Shown in pieces: positions 8,740-17,456 of a stretch of 64,000 bases of DNA (its first letter is position 1; each line of letters opens with the position of its first letter). Origin of the DNA: Nitrospirillum amazonense (GTDB lineage Bacteria; Pseudomonadota; Alphaproteobacteria; Azospirillales; Azospirillaceae); contig NZ_VITV01000007.1 of NCBI RefSeq assembly GCF_007828035.1, positions 1 through 64,000 of the forward strand. The letters are read 5' to 3'. The notes under the pieces are model-generated. The model did no database searches. It was not told the DNA's origin and was given only the letters and a program-made list of their open reading frames with translations. The position numbers and the translations under genes are program-made.

Positions 8740-10158
8740 CTATTTCCGGTTCTTTTTGACGATGGCCGCCGTGGTCGTCTCGACGTTGCGAGGCTTGGGC
8801 GTCGGCATCTGCTGGATGCGGCGGACGTTGCGGCCGTGGCCCTTGGCCTCCGTCACCAAGGCGCCATCCCGCATGACGAAGCGACCGCGAACCAAGGTGT
8901 GCACCGGCGCCCCTTTGGCCGCGTGGCCGTGGAAGGGCGTGCTCGAGCCCTTGGACTTCAGCTTGGCTGAATCCACCTGGGTTTCCCGCTCCATGTCGAT
9001 GATCACCAAGTCGGCATCCGATCCCGGCAGCAGGGCGCCCTTGCGCGGATAGAGGCCAAAGGCCTTGGCCGGGGCGAGCGAGGTCATGCGCACATAGTCG
9101 GTCAGCGACAGGCGGCCGGCGCCCACTTGCGTCAGCATCAGCGGCATCTGCGTCTGCACGCCGGTGAAACCACAATCCGTCGTCCAGATGTCGTCGCGGT
9201 GCTTTTCCTCGTGCGAGTGCGGGGCGTGGTCGGTGGCAATCATGTCGATGGTGCCGTCCTGCACCGCGCGCCACAGCTGGTCCTGATGCGTCTTCTCGCG
9301 CACCGGCGGGTTCACGCGGATCAGCGACTTCTTTTCGGTGTAGGCGCGCTCATCCAGCAGCAGGTAATGCGGGCAGGTCTCCGCCGTGATGTCCACGCCA
9401 CGCGCCTTGGCCTCCCGCAGGGGGCGCAACTCGTCACCCGAGGAAACATGCAGGATGTGGATGCGGGCGCCGGTCCACTCCGCCAGGATGGCGGCGCGGG
9501 ACACGGCCTCCGTCGCCACCACCGGCGGCCGGGCGTCCAGGTGGGCCAGCGGGTCGCAGCGGCCGGCCTCCCGCAGCTTCTTGGACCGGCGCGCCATGAT
9601 GGAGGCGTTCTCGGCGTGCAGGGCGATGCGGTAGCCGTGCTTGGCCACGATCTCGAAGCCCTCCAGGATGGCGCCGGTGGGCGGCGACGGCAGGTTGCCG
9701 AAGGTGTTGCCCATGAAGCACTTGAACCCGGCCACGCCGCCCTCGATCAAGGCCTCAAGTTCCGTCAGGTTCTCCTCCCCCAGCAGGCCATAAATGCCAA
9801 AGTCGACATAGGCTTGCTCGGCGGACTTCAATTTCAGGTTCAATGCCTCCACCGTGCCGGTGGGCGGGTTGGTGTTGGGCATCTCGAACACCGTGGTGAC
9901 GCCGCCCATGGCGGCGCTGGCCGTCCCCGTTTCCCACGTTTCCTTGTGGGTGTAGCCGGGGTCGCGGAAATGCACATGGGCGTCGATGGCACCGGGCAGG
10001 ACGTACTTGCCCTGAGCGTCCACCACCTCCGCCGCCTCGGGCATGGATTCAGCGGCGCCGATGGACAGGATGGCGCCGTCCTTGATGGCGATGGAGGCCT
10101 GGAACTGGGCGCTGTCCGTGACCAGCGTGGCGCCGTTGATGACGATGTCTGCCTTCAT
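8740..10158 (-). CDS. Cyclic amidohydrolase (allantoinase/hydantoinase/dihydroorotase-like)
   Basis: A 472-residue binuclear metal amidohydrolase. All ligands are visible: HVH at 61-63, the carbamylated Lys146 in FKCFMG, His181 in LHAEN, His237 in ILHVSS and Asp310 in ATDHAPH. The DAHVHFRDPGYTHKE and TVFEMPNTNPPT stretches are closest to allantoinase and type-III dihydroorotase. Substrates would be cyclic ureides or imides, hydrolysed to open-chain amides. The ATG at 10158 follows GGGAA; the longer frame upstream lacks homology. It is the second gene after the SDR at 10212, 53 bp apart. HyuA/HyuB nearby also act on hydantoin-like rings. Confidence 0.88.
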   Translation of the reverse strand: MKADIVINGATLVTDSAQFQASIAIKDGAILSIGAAESMPEAAEVVDAQGKYVLPGAIDAHVHFRDPGYTHKETWETGTASAAMGGVTTVFEMPNTNPPTGTVEALNLKLKSAEQAYVDFGIYGLLGEENLTELEALIEGGVAGFKCFMGNTFGNLPSPPTGAILEGFEIVAKHGYRIALHAENASIMARRSKKLREAGRCDPLAHLDARPPVVATEAVSRAAILAEWTGARIHILHVSSGDELRPLREAKARGVDITAETCPHYLLLDERAYTEKKSLIRVNPPVREKTHQDQLWRAVQDGTIDMIATDHAPHSHEEKHRDDIWTTDCGFTGVQTQMPLMLTQVGAGRLSLTDYVRMTSLAPAKAFGLYPRKGALLPGSDADLVIIDMERETQVDSAKLKSKGSSTPFHGHAAKGAPVHTLVRGRFVMRDGALVTEAKGHGRNVRRIQQMPTPKPRNVETTTAAIVKKNRK

Positions 10159-10211
10159 GATGCTTTTCCCGCGAGGATGCCTAAATCGGATGCCGAAATC
10201 GTATGGAGGGG

Positions 10212-11003
10212 TCAGAGCGCGGCCCAGCCGCCATCGACCGGCAGGTCGATACCGGTGATCTGCTTGGAAACGTCGGACGCCAGGAACAGGCAGGCGGCGG
10301 CCACGTCGCGGGCGGTGCTGATGCGGCGCAGCGCGTACTCGGCCGCGTGTTCGGCGATCACCTCCTCCTCCGTCAGGCCGCGGGCCTTGGCCACGGCGGG
10401 CATCACCTTGGTGCGGAAGCGCGGGCCGTCCACCATGCCGGGGGCGACGATGTTGACGTTGATGTTGTGCGGCCCCGCCTCGATGGCGGTGGACTTGGTG
10501 ATGCCGCGCAGTCCCCACTTGGAAGCCGAATACGCCATGCGGCCGGCGCGGCCGCGCAAGCCGAAGGTGCCGCCGACATTGACGATCTTGCCATAGCGGC
10601 GCGCGATCATGCCTGGCAGCACGGCGCGCATGGTGTTGAAGCAGCCGGTCATGTTCAGACGCACGATCTCGTCAAAGGCCTCCGGCGTGGTGTCCCACGC
10701 GGTGGTTCCCACCGGGCCGGTACCGCCCGCCACATTGACCAGCACGTCCACCTGGCCGAATGCTTCGACCGTTGCCGAAACGGCGGCATCGCACTGCGCG
10801 GCGTCCAGCACATCGCACGACAACACCAGCGCGCGCACGCCCAGCCCTTCTATTTTTGCCGCCAGATCATTCAGCGGCGCCATATCGCGCCCTAATATCG
10901 CAATATCCGCTCCTTCCTCCGCAAAAGAAAGACAGATTTCCGGCCCCATGCCCTTGCCAGCACCTGTGACAAGAATCTTCTTTCCTGCAAGGAACAGATC
11001 CAT
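10212..11003 (-). CDS. SDR family oxidoreductase with variant active site
   Basis: A 263-residue short-chain dehydrogenase. TGAGKGMG (13-20) and YSASK (157-161) are present and the C-terminus has LPVDGGW. The residue 13 places before the catalytic Tyr, normally the catalytic Ser, is Gly144 (in NVGGTFG), followed by Thr145. The same variation is seen in the SDRs at 18879 and 26682, with a shared Y-x-ASKWxLRG block, so the three form one subfamily. It is divergent from the LysR gene at 11176 and upstream of the cyclic amidohydrolase in a likely two-gene operon. Confidence 0.9.
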   Translation of the reverse strand: MDLFLAGKKILVTGAGKGMGPEICLSFAEEGADIAILGRDMAPLNDLAAKIEGLGVRALVLSCDVLDAAQCDAAVSATVEAFGQVDVLVNVAGGTGPVGTTAWDTTPEAFDEIVRLNMTGCFNTMRAVLPGMIARRYGKIVNVGGTFGLRGRAGRMAYSASKWGLRGITKSTAIEAGPHNINVNIVAPGMVDGPRFRTKVMPAVAKARGLTEEEVIAEHAAEYALRRISTARDVAAACLFLASDVSKQITGIDLPVDGGWAAL

Positions 11004-11175
11004 TTCATTCCTCTATATTGCTTCAGGCAACTATGGATATTTGGTCAGATTTAGATCAATCTGGAATGTAAGGTCGGATGGTCAGCACCCACCCCGTTGA
11101 CATTAAAGATAAGCCGTTGCCACAGTTGTGCTAAAGCTGGGGTGGGGCGTAGCCAAAAACGAACAGGGATCCGTC

Positions 11176-12156
11176 ATGGCTCTGCGTAATCAGCGAATTT
11201 GGATCTACATAAACGAGGTCGCCCGCATCGGATCGGTCCGCCAGGCGGCGGAACGGCTGAACGTCACCCCCTCCGCCTTGCTGCGGCGCATCCAGGATGT
11301 GGAGCACGACCTGGGCGCCCCCATCTTCGAACGCCATTCCTCCGGCGTCCGCCTGACGGCGGCCGGTGAGGTGCTGATCCGCTGGATCCGCTCGCAGTCG
11401 GCGGACCTGCGGCGCGTCTATTCGGAGATCGAGGAACTGTCCGGCCTGCAGCGCGGCGAGATCAGGCTGGCTTGCAGCCAGGCGGTGGCGCGCGGCTTCG
11501 TGCTGCGCCAGGTCGCCGCCTTCCGCAAGAAACACCCCAACGTGCGCTTCAAGATCACGGTCACCGACCATTCGACGGCCATGCGCCAGCTGACCGCATT
11601 CGATATCGACCTGGTGCTGATTTTCCGCCCGCTACGTCATCCCGAGCTGCACCCGATCATGTCGATCGGCCAGGGTCTGGTCGCCATCATGAGCGCCGAC
11701 CATCCGCTGGCGGCCAAGGACATCCTGCGACTGCGCGAGTGCGCGGAGTATGAGACCGCCATGCCGGAGTCATCGTTCGGCGGGCGTGAGATCATCGAGA
11801 ACCGCCTGGCGGCCAGTTCGGCCAAGCTGTCCATCGGCGTGGAGTCCAACAGCTTCGACCTGCTGGGCGACCTGGTGGCGGTGTCCAACCTGATCGCCTT
11901 CCAGATCGACATCGGCGCCGACCTGTGGCGCAACGACCCGCGCTATGCCGTGCGCCGCATCAGCGACCTGGACCGTACCTATGGGCCGCTGGTCCTGGGC
12001 CAGTTGAAGGGGCGCCCCCTGCCCCTGGCCGCCGCCAAGTTCGCCGAGCAGATGGCCCGGGAACTCAACGACTGCCGGTCGCTGCCCACGCTGGGCGACT
12101 ATTACCCTGAGGAGGAGCAGATGCCCTTCGAGGGTCAGCCGACGCCGCTTCCGTAA
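11176..12156 (+). CDS. LysR family transcriptional regulator
   Basis: A 326-residue LysR-type regulator. The N-terminal helix-turn-helix spans about residues 5-65 (SVRQAAERLNVTPSALLRRI, then APIFERHSSGVRLTAAG). A substrate-binding domain follows (RGEIRLACSQ, ITVTDHSTAMRQL). The N-terminus starts YINEVARIGSVRQ rather than the common F-x-x-V form. The ATG at 11176 is chosen for family alignment, with a weak AGGGA before it; an upstream start would add 16 residues. It is divergent from the SDR-amidohydrolase pair and likely regulates it and perhaps more of the catabolic region. Its last 22 bp overlap the convergent hyuB gene. Confidence 0.9.
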   Translation: MALRNQRIWIYINEVARIGSVRQAAERLNVTPSALLRRIQDVEHDLGAPIFERHSSGVRLTAAGEVLIRWIRSQSADLRRVYSEIEELSGLQRGEIRLACSQAVARGFVLRQVAAFRKKHPNVRFKITVTDHSTAMRQLTAFDIDLVLIFRPLRHPELHPIMSIGQGLVAIMSADHPLAAKDILRLRECAEYETAMPESSFGGREIIENRLAASSAKLSIGVESNSFDLLGDLVAVSNLIAFQIDIGADLWRNDPRYAVRRISDLDRTYGPLVLGQLKGRPLPLAAAKFAEQMARELNDCRSLPTLGDYYPEEEQMPFEGQPTPLP

Positions 12157-13793
12157 AGGCGGGCGGCCGCTTCGGCGGAGACGAAGCCCTCCTCCACATC
12201 GCGCGCCACCAGGTCCGCGGCGCGCGATGTGGCCGCCCCCAGGCCGGCGCCGCCGGGAATGTCCAGAATCAGCCGATCACCTGCCGGAATTTGCTGAAGG
12301 CCCTTGGCCTGCATCGCCTTGCCTGACGCCAGACGCACCGACCCTTGCGAACCGTCACCGCCGCCGTCCCGGCCCTGGGCGGGATGGTCCACACGCTCGA
12401 ACATGGCCAGCACCTCGAAGGCGCTGCCGTCGCGCATCGCCACCTCCACCCGCTGGCCCAGGCCGCCGCGCCGTTCGCCGATGCCGCCGCTGTCCGTCAG
12501 CAATTCCTTGCGCCAGATAACGATGGGGGCGCTGTTCTCGGTGATTTCCACCGGCATGGCGCGCACGCCGCTGGGAAAGGCGGTGCCGGAGAGGCCGTCC
12601 TGGTGGGGACGCGCGCCCGAACCGCCGCTGTTGAAGAAGATGGCGTCGAAGCTGTCACCGGCCTGGGGCTCCCCCACCGGCTGGCGGCCGCGTAGCTGCA
12701 CGCTCCACAGGCAGGAGCTGCCCTCCGCCGGCACCCGGTCCGGGATGGCCTGAGACAGGCAGCCGAACACGAGGTCGGGCAGCATCTGGCCGATGACATG
12801 GCGGGCGGCCACCGGCCAGGGCCGCTGGACATTGACGATGCTACCCTCCGGCGCCACCACCTCGAACGGCAGCAGGGCGCCGTAATTGTTCGGCACCTCC
12901 GGCGAGATGACGCAGCGCAGGCCGAAGATGGTGTAGGCACGGCAGTAATTGAGCACCACGTTGATGCCGCGCGGCACGCAGGCGTCGGTGCCATCATAAT
13001 CCACCAGGATGCGCTCACCCTCGATGGTCAGGCGGGCGCGCAGGGTGATGGGATGGTCATAGCCGTCGATGGTCAGGCTGCTGGTCCAACTGCCCTGGGG
13101 CAGCTTGGCGATCTCCGCCCGCGTGGCGGCCAGCGAGCGGTCGACGATATAGTCGGCGACACCGGCCAGATCCTCCAGCCGGAATTCCGCCAGCATGGCG
13201 CTGAGCCGCCGTGCCGCTGATTCGTTGCTGGAGATATAGGACAGCACGTCGCCCCGCACCTGCAGCGGCGTGCGCACGTTCAGGCACAGGATGTCCAGCA
13301 GGTCCTGGTTCAGCACGCCCCGGCTGGCCAGCTTCATCAGCGGGATCTGCAGGCCTTCCTCGAAGACCGACCGGCCGTCCGGACCCTGGCCCAGCCCCCC
13401 GATGTCCACCTGGTGGCAGCAGACGCCGAACAGCCCGACGATGCGACCCTGATGGAAGGCGGGCGACAGGACGGTGACGTCATGCAGGTGCCCGGCCGTC
13501 AGCCACGGGTCGTTGGTGATGAAGTGATCCCCCTCCGCCATCGTCGGCACGGGGAACTTGGCCAGGAAATGCCGCACGCCGGCCGCCATGGAGTTCACAT
13601 GGCCGGGGGTGCCGGTCACGGCCTCCGCGATCAACCGGCCCTGCAGGTCGAACAGGGCGGCCGACAGGTCGCCGGCATCGCGCACCGTGGTGGAAAAGGC
13701 CGTGCGCATCAGGGTCTGGGCCTGTTCCTCCACGATGGAGATCAGGCGGGTCCAGATCACCTGGGTGCGCAGTTCATTCAACGCTGCCGTCAT
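12135..13793 (-). CDS. hyuB: Hydantoinase B / oxoprolinase family protein (HyuB)
   Basis: A 552-residue HyuB-family subunit. Typical stretches are RDAGDLSAALFD near residue 40, FITNDPW and GHLHDVTV near 90-105, and the C-terminal GGIGERRGGLGQRVEV. With HyuA it forms an ATP-dependent amidohydrolase that opens cyclic amides such as N-methylhydantoin or 5-oxoproline, or a related carboxylase; which one is not evident. The gene starts five bases after hyuA ends, so the two are translated together. The 3' end overlaps the convergent LysR gene by 22 bp. Confidence 0.92.
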   Translation of the reverse strand: MTAALNELRTQVIWTRLISIVEEQAQTLMRTAFSTTVRDAGDLSAALFDLQGRLIAEAVTGTPGHVNSMAAGVRHFLAKFPVPTMAEGDHFITNDPWLTAGHLHDVTVLSPAFHQGRIVGLFGVCCHQVDIGGLGQGPDGRSVFEEGLQIPLMKLASRGVLNQDLLDILCLNVRTPLQVRGDVLSYISSNESAARRLSAMLAEFRLEDLAGVADYIVDRSLAATRAEIAKLPQGSWTSSLTIDGYDHPITLRARLTIEGERILVDYDGTDACVPRGINVVLNYCRAYTIFGLRCVISPEVPNNYGALLPFEVVAPEGSIVNVQRPWPVAARHVIGQMLPDLVFGCLSQAIPDRVPAEGSSCLWSVQLRGRQPVGEPQAGDSFDAIFFNSGGSGARPHQDGLSGTAFPSGVRAMPVEITENSAPIVIWRKELLTDSGGIGERRGGLGQRVEVAMRDGSAFEVLAMFERVDHPAQGRDGGGDGSQGSVRLASGKAMQAKGLQQIPAGDRLILDIPGGAGLGAATSRAADLVARDVEEGFVSAEAAARLYGSGVG

Positions 13794-13798
13794 GGCGG

Positions 13799-15904
13799 TT
13801 AACCTTCCTCACGCCGGGTCAGGATGAGATAGCCATTGGCGTCCATCCAGGCATCGAAACGGGGCGAGACCACCGTGGTGGTCTCACGCTCGGTGATCAG
13901 GGCCGGCCCCTGGACCCGGTCGCCCGGCCGCATGGCCTCGCGCCGCACCAGGGCGAAGGACAGCGCGACGCCGCTGTCGGGGTCAATCACCGGCCGCCGC
14001 TCCGTGACCTCCACGTCGCGGGTGGCCGTCACCATCGCCATATCTTTAGGCTTCCAGGCCGGCGATCCTACGGTCACCCGCCAGGTCAGCGCCTCGATGG
14101 GCAGGTCCAGGGTCACGCCGCCGTACTGGGTGCGGTAGGCCGTCTCAAACGCCGAACGCAGCAGGTCCACATCCTCGGGCACCAGCGTGCGGGCCGGGAT
14201 CTCGAACGGGATCTCATAGCCCTGGCCCTTGTAGCGAGCCAGGCAGGTGCGCCGTTCCACCTGGGCCGCACCCGGGGCACCCGCCTCGACCAGGGCCCGC
14301 GCCTCGGCCGTCATGCCGTCCAGCAGGCTGTTGAGCCGGTCGAGGTCCAGCTGGTCCAGCCGCAGGGTCAGGCTGCGCGCCATCTCATAGGACACCGGCG
14401 CCCGCAGGAAGCCGATGGCGGAGCCGACACCGGCACCCGACGGGATGATGACCTCACGGATGCCCAGCTTCTCGGCGAAGCGCGCGGCATGCACGGGAGC
14501 CGCACCCCCGAAGGCGATCAGGCTGCGGTCATCCAGGGTCATGCCCTGTTCCACGGCGTGGACACGGGCCGCACTGGCCATGGTTTCGTCCACGATCTCG
14601 CTGACGCCGATGGCCAGCGTCTCGGCCTTGCCGTCCCAGATGCCCAAGGCCGCCAGGGCGTCGTGGGAGGCGCCGGCGTTCAGCGTGACCTTGCCGCCGG
14701 CGAAGCGCGAGGGGTCGATGCGGCCCAGGGTGATGTCGGCGTCCGTCACGGTGGGGCGGGTGCCGCCCCGGCCATAGGCGGCCGGTCCGGGCTCGGAACC
14801 GGCGCTGTGCGGGCCCACCGCCAGGCGGCCGGCGTTGTCGACCGAGGCGATGGAGCCGCCGCCAGCGCCGATCTCCACCATCTCCACCACCGGGATGCGC
14901 AGCGGCAGGCCGCTGCCCTTGCGGAAACGGTGGGCGCGGCCGACCTCGAACACCTGCGAGGTTTGGGGCGTGCCGTCGTTGATCAGGCAGATCTTGGCGG
15001 TGGTGCCGCCGACGTCCAGGGCCACCACCTGCCCCACGCCCCGCTCCGCCGCCACCGACGCCGCGAAGATGGCGCCGCCCGCGGGGCCGCTTTCCACCAG
15101 CCGCACGGGATAGCGGGCGGCAGCGTCCACGGTGGTGAGGCCGCCGGATGACAGCATCAGGTACAGCGGGCAGCTGAAGCCCATGGCCTTCAGCTTGTCA
15201 TCCAGGCGATGCAGGTAGGCGTCGACCAGCGGCTGGACGTAGGCGTTGGCGACGGTGGTGGAAAAGCGCTCATACTCCCGCATCTCGGGCGAGACCTCCG
15301 ACGACAGCGACAGGCTGACGCCCGGCATCTCCGCCGCCAGGATCTCCGCCGCCCGACGCTCATGGCTATCGTTGGCGTAGCTGTGCAGGAAGGCGATGGC
15401 CACGCTGCGGATGCCCTGCTCCCGCCACTGGGCCGCCGCGGCGCGCACCGCATCGCCGTCCAGCGGCACCAGCACCTGGCCGCGCGCGTCCATACGCTCC
15501 GCCACGCCGACGCGCAGCCGGCGCGGCACCAGGGGCTGGGGCTTTTCCATGCCGATGTCGTACTGGTCGAAGCGGCTTTCGCTGCCCAGGGCCAGGACGT
15601 CGCGGAAACCCTCGGTGGTCAGCAGGGCGGTGGGCACGCCCCGCCGTTCGATCAGGGCGTTGGTCGCCAGCGTGGTGCCGTGCACCACCAGCGACACCTC
15701 GGCCGGCGCCACGCCCGCCTCGTCCAGCAGCAGGCGCACGCCGTCCAGCAAGGCCCGCTCCGGCGCGTCGTAGGTGGTCAGCAGCTTGGTGGAATGCCGG
15801 CGGTCGCCCACCTCCAGCACGATGTCGGTGAAGGTGCCGCCGATGTCGGCGCCGATACGCGCGCCCCTGGGCGTGGACGGGCCGCGGTCAGTTGTAGATG
15901 TCAT
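13799..15904 (-). CDS. hyuA: Hydantoinase A / oxoprolinase family protein (HyuA)
   Basis: A 701-residue ATP-binding HyuA subunit of the ASKHA-like fold. The N-terminus has GADIGGTFTDIVLE (phosphate 1 motif), then VHGTTLATNALIERRG, LALDVGGTTAKI (second phosphate motif) and GAGGGSIA. It pairs with HyuB downstream for ATP-driven opening of a cyclic amide. The start is the ATG at 15904, which overlaps the end of the 2-oxoglutarate oxygenase gene by 17 bp; the open frame upstream of that is unrelated sequence. The overlaps tie oxygenase, hyuA and hyuB into one transcript. Confidence 0.92.
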   Translation of the reverse strand: MTSTTDRGPSTPRGARIGADIGGTFTDIVLEVGDRRHSTKLLTTYDAPERALLDGVRLLLDEAGVAPAEVSLVVHGTTLATNALIERRGVPTALLTTEGFRDVLALGSESRFDQYDIGMEKPQPLVPRRLRVGVAERMDARGQVLVPLDGDAVRAAAAQWREQGIRSVAIAFLHSYANDSHERRAAEILAAEMPGVSLSLSSEVSPEMREYERFSTTVANAYVQPLVDAYLHRLDDKLKAMGFSCPLYLMLSSGGLTTVDAAARYPVRLVESGPAGGAIFAASVAAERGVGQVVALDVGGTTAKICLINDGTPQTSQVFEVGRAHRFRKGSGLPLRIPVVEMVEIGAGGGSIASVDNAGRLAVGPHSAGSEPGPAAYGRGGTRPTVTDADITLGRIDPSRFAGGKVTLNAGASHDALAALGIWDGKAETLAIGVSEIVDETMASAARVHAVEQGMTLDDRSLIAFGGAAPVHAARFAEKLGIREVIIPSGAGVGSAIGFLRAPVSYEMARSLTLRLDQLDLDRLNSLLDGMTAEARALVEAGAPGAAQVERRTCLARYKGQGYEIPFEIPARTLVPEDVDLLRSAFETAYRTQYGGVTLDLPIEALTWRVTVGSPAWKPKDMAMVTATRDVEVTERRPVIDPDSGVALSFALVRREAMRPGDRVQGPALITERETTTVVSPRFDAWMDANGYLILTRREEG

Positions 15905-16898
15905 GGGGATTCTTGGACAGCGTGGAATAGAAGCGGGCCAGATGGTCGGCGACGCGTACGGGCTTGTACTTCGGCTCGGCACCCGCCAGCAGCTCGGGCA
16001 GCGGGGCCACGACGACATCGCGGTCGGGGTTGGCGAAGTAGGGCACGGAGAAGCGGCGGGCGCCGTCGCGGTTGCGCACGCGGTGATAGTTGGACAGGAA
16101 GCGGCCGTTGGACCACCACATCATCATGTCGCCGACATTGATGGTGAAGGCGCCGCGCACGGGCGGCGCCTGGATCCACACGCCGTCGCGGCGCTTCACC
16201 TCAAGCCCACCGATGTCCTGCTGCGCCAGGACGGTGAACGGCCCTTCGTCCGTGTGGGCCACCATGTTGGACACTTCGTCCTGCGCATCCATGGGCAGCG
16301 GGGGGTAATAGTTCATGCTCAGCTGCGAGGCCGGCTGGTGGAAGCAATCGTCGAAACGGTCCTCCGCCACGCCCAGGCCCAGGGCGAAGGCGCGCAGCAG
16401 CTCGCGGGAAAAGGTCAGCATGGCGGCCAGGTAGTCCTCGCTGGCCTGCTTGAAGGCCGGCATGTCGTCGGGCCAGCGGTTGGGCTTGTCGAAGATATCG
16501 GCGTGCCGCATGTCGCGCGGGTTGGCCGGCCATTCGTGCTGCAGGCGATATTGCTCGAACATGCGGGTGTTGCGCGACAGCGGCTGGGCCTCCGGCGCGG
16601 GAATCCAGCCGCGATACCAGTCCGGCGTCGCCATGGCTGTCCGGCGGTCCGCCTTGTCGCGGGAGAAGAAGGCGTCAGCCTGGCCAAAGATGCCGTCCAC
16701 CGTCGCCTGCGGCACCCCGTGACCCGCCAGGTAGAAGAAGCCGATCTCCTCACAGGCGTGCGCGATCTCGGCGGCCACCCGGCAGCGCGCGGCCGCATCA
16801 CCCGACAGGAACGGCGCGAAATCGATTAAAGGTAATTCAGCCAGGGAAATGGCGCTCGCGGCGGCAATATCGTCCGCGCTGCGTTCGCTTCTGCTCAT
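15888..16898 (-). CDS. 2-oxoglutarate/Fe(II)-dependent oxygenase (IPNS-like)
   Basis: A 336-residue isopenicillin-N-synthase-like oxygenase. An N-terminal DIOX_N region (PLIDFAPFL, EEIGFFYLAGHG) precedes the Fe(II) facial triad His215, Asp217 (HTDEGPF) and His272 (YHRV), with Arg282 and Ser284 (RFS) for the 2-oxoglutarate carboxylate. It would hydroxylate, demethylate or cyclise an unknown substrate. It lies upstream of hyuA with a 17-bp overlap and downstream of the ferredoxin gene. The 195-bp gap before it holds one copy of a 70-bp element also found upstream of the ferredoxin reductase gene, so it may have its own promoter. Confidence 0.92.
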   Translation of the reverse strand: MSRSERSADDIAAASAISLAELPLIDFAPFLSGDAAARCRVAAEIAHACEEIGFFYLAGHGVPQATVDGIFGQADAFFSRDKADRRTAMATPDWYRGWIPAPEAQPLSRNTRMFEQYRLQHEWPANPRDMRHADIFDKPNRWPDDMPAFKQASEDYLAAMLTFSRELLRAFALGLGVAEDRFDDCFHQPASQLSMNYYPPLPMDAQDEVSNMVAHTDEGPFTVLAQQDIGGLEVKRRDGVWIQAPPVRGAFTINVGDMMMWWSNGRFLSNYHRVRNRDGARRFSVPYFANPDRDVVVAPLPELLAGAEPKYKPVRVADHLARFYSTLSKNPHDIYN

Positions 16899-16972
16899 TT
16901 CAACCTCCGAGACTATTCTTTGAGCCCACCCCGTCAGGCGGCCCAGTGCTTAGGACGGACGGCCCGTTGCGA

Positions 16973-17042
16973 TGATGATTACGGCAACGCGGCAAGGCAA
17001 TGCGGTGCTTTTTCCTGACGGCGCCGTGGCCGAATGATCACT
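16973..17042. repeat. 70-bp intergenic element, copy 1
   Basis: Matches 18748-18817 at 57 of 70 positions without gaps. The outer parts are best conserved: TGATGATTACGGCAACGC at one end, GCGGTGCTTTTT in the middle and AATGATCACT at the other end. It lies 74 bp upstream of the 2-oxoglutarate oxygenase start. The position suggests a shared promoter/operator. Confidence 0.7.
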
Positions 17043-17092
17043 GTTGCAGTATCCCGCAGGCGCAATAGTTGGCTTGGCCCGCGAAATACCAG

Positions 17093-17395
17093 TCAATCCT
17101 CCGGTGGAATCTCTACCCGCAGACCGTCGTGGTCCGGCGTCAGCGTGATCTGGCAGGACAGCCGCGACGTGTCGCGGCGATGCGCGGACAGGGCCAGCAA
17201 CTCGTCCTCCTCTTCCGTCGCCGTCGATGCCGGCTCGACATAGACGTGACAGGTGGCGCAGGAACAGCAGCCGCCGCACATGGCCAGCACCTCATCGAAG
17301 CCGTGGTCGCGCAAGCCCTCCATCAAGGTCGTGCCCGTGTCCATCTCGACGGCGCGGCCGGTGCCGTCCCGGCTGACAACGGTGATGATCGGCAT
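17093..17395 (-). CDS. [2Fe-2S] ferredoxin, adrenodoxin/putidaredoxin type
   Basis: A 100-residue ferredoxin. The cluster ligands follow the C-x5-C-x2-C pattern (Cys40, Cys46, Cys49) with the fourth Cys81 in LSCQI; extra cysteines 43 and 44 lie inside the loop. It carries electrons from the adjacent FAD reductase to an oxygenase. The ATG at 17395 gives the usual length; the frame before it has no similarity. It is 61 bp downstream of the reductase gene. The obvious partner in the window is the Rieske oxygenase at 23755, since no cytochrome P450 is seen. Confidence 0.92.
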   Translation of the reverse strand: MPIITVVSRDGTGRAVEMDTGTTLMEGLRDHGFDEVLAMCGGCCSCATCHVYVEPASTATEEEDELLALSAHRRDTSRLSCQITLTPDHDGLRVEIPPED

Positions 17396-17456
17396 GGGTG
17401 TCCCTATCCCCCAGGAAAAATGAAGCCAGGCAAGACCAGGCAAGAAACGAAACCGG

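Noticed and set aside
8637..8970. ORF continuing from the truncated integrase to 8970
   Set aside because: After the first 43 codons the translation is unrelated and overlaps the amidohydrolase on the other strand; it is read-through past the break point.
11097..11102. TTGACA upstream of the second LysR gene as a -35 box
   Set aside because: No acceptable -10 hexamer at 16-18 bp spacing, so a sigma-70 promoter is not supported.
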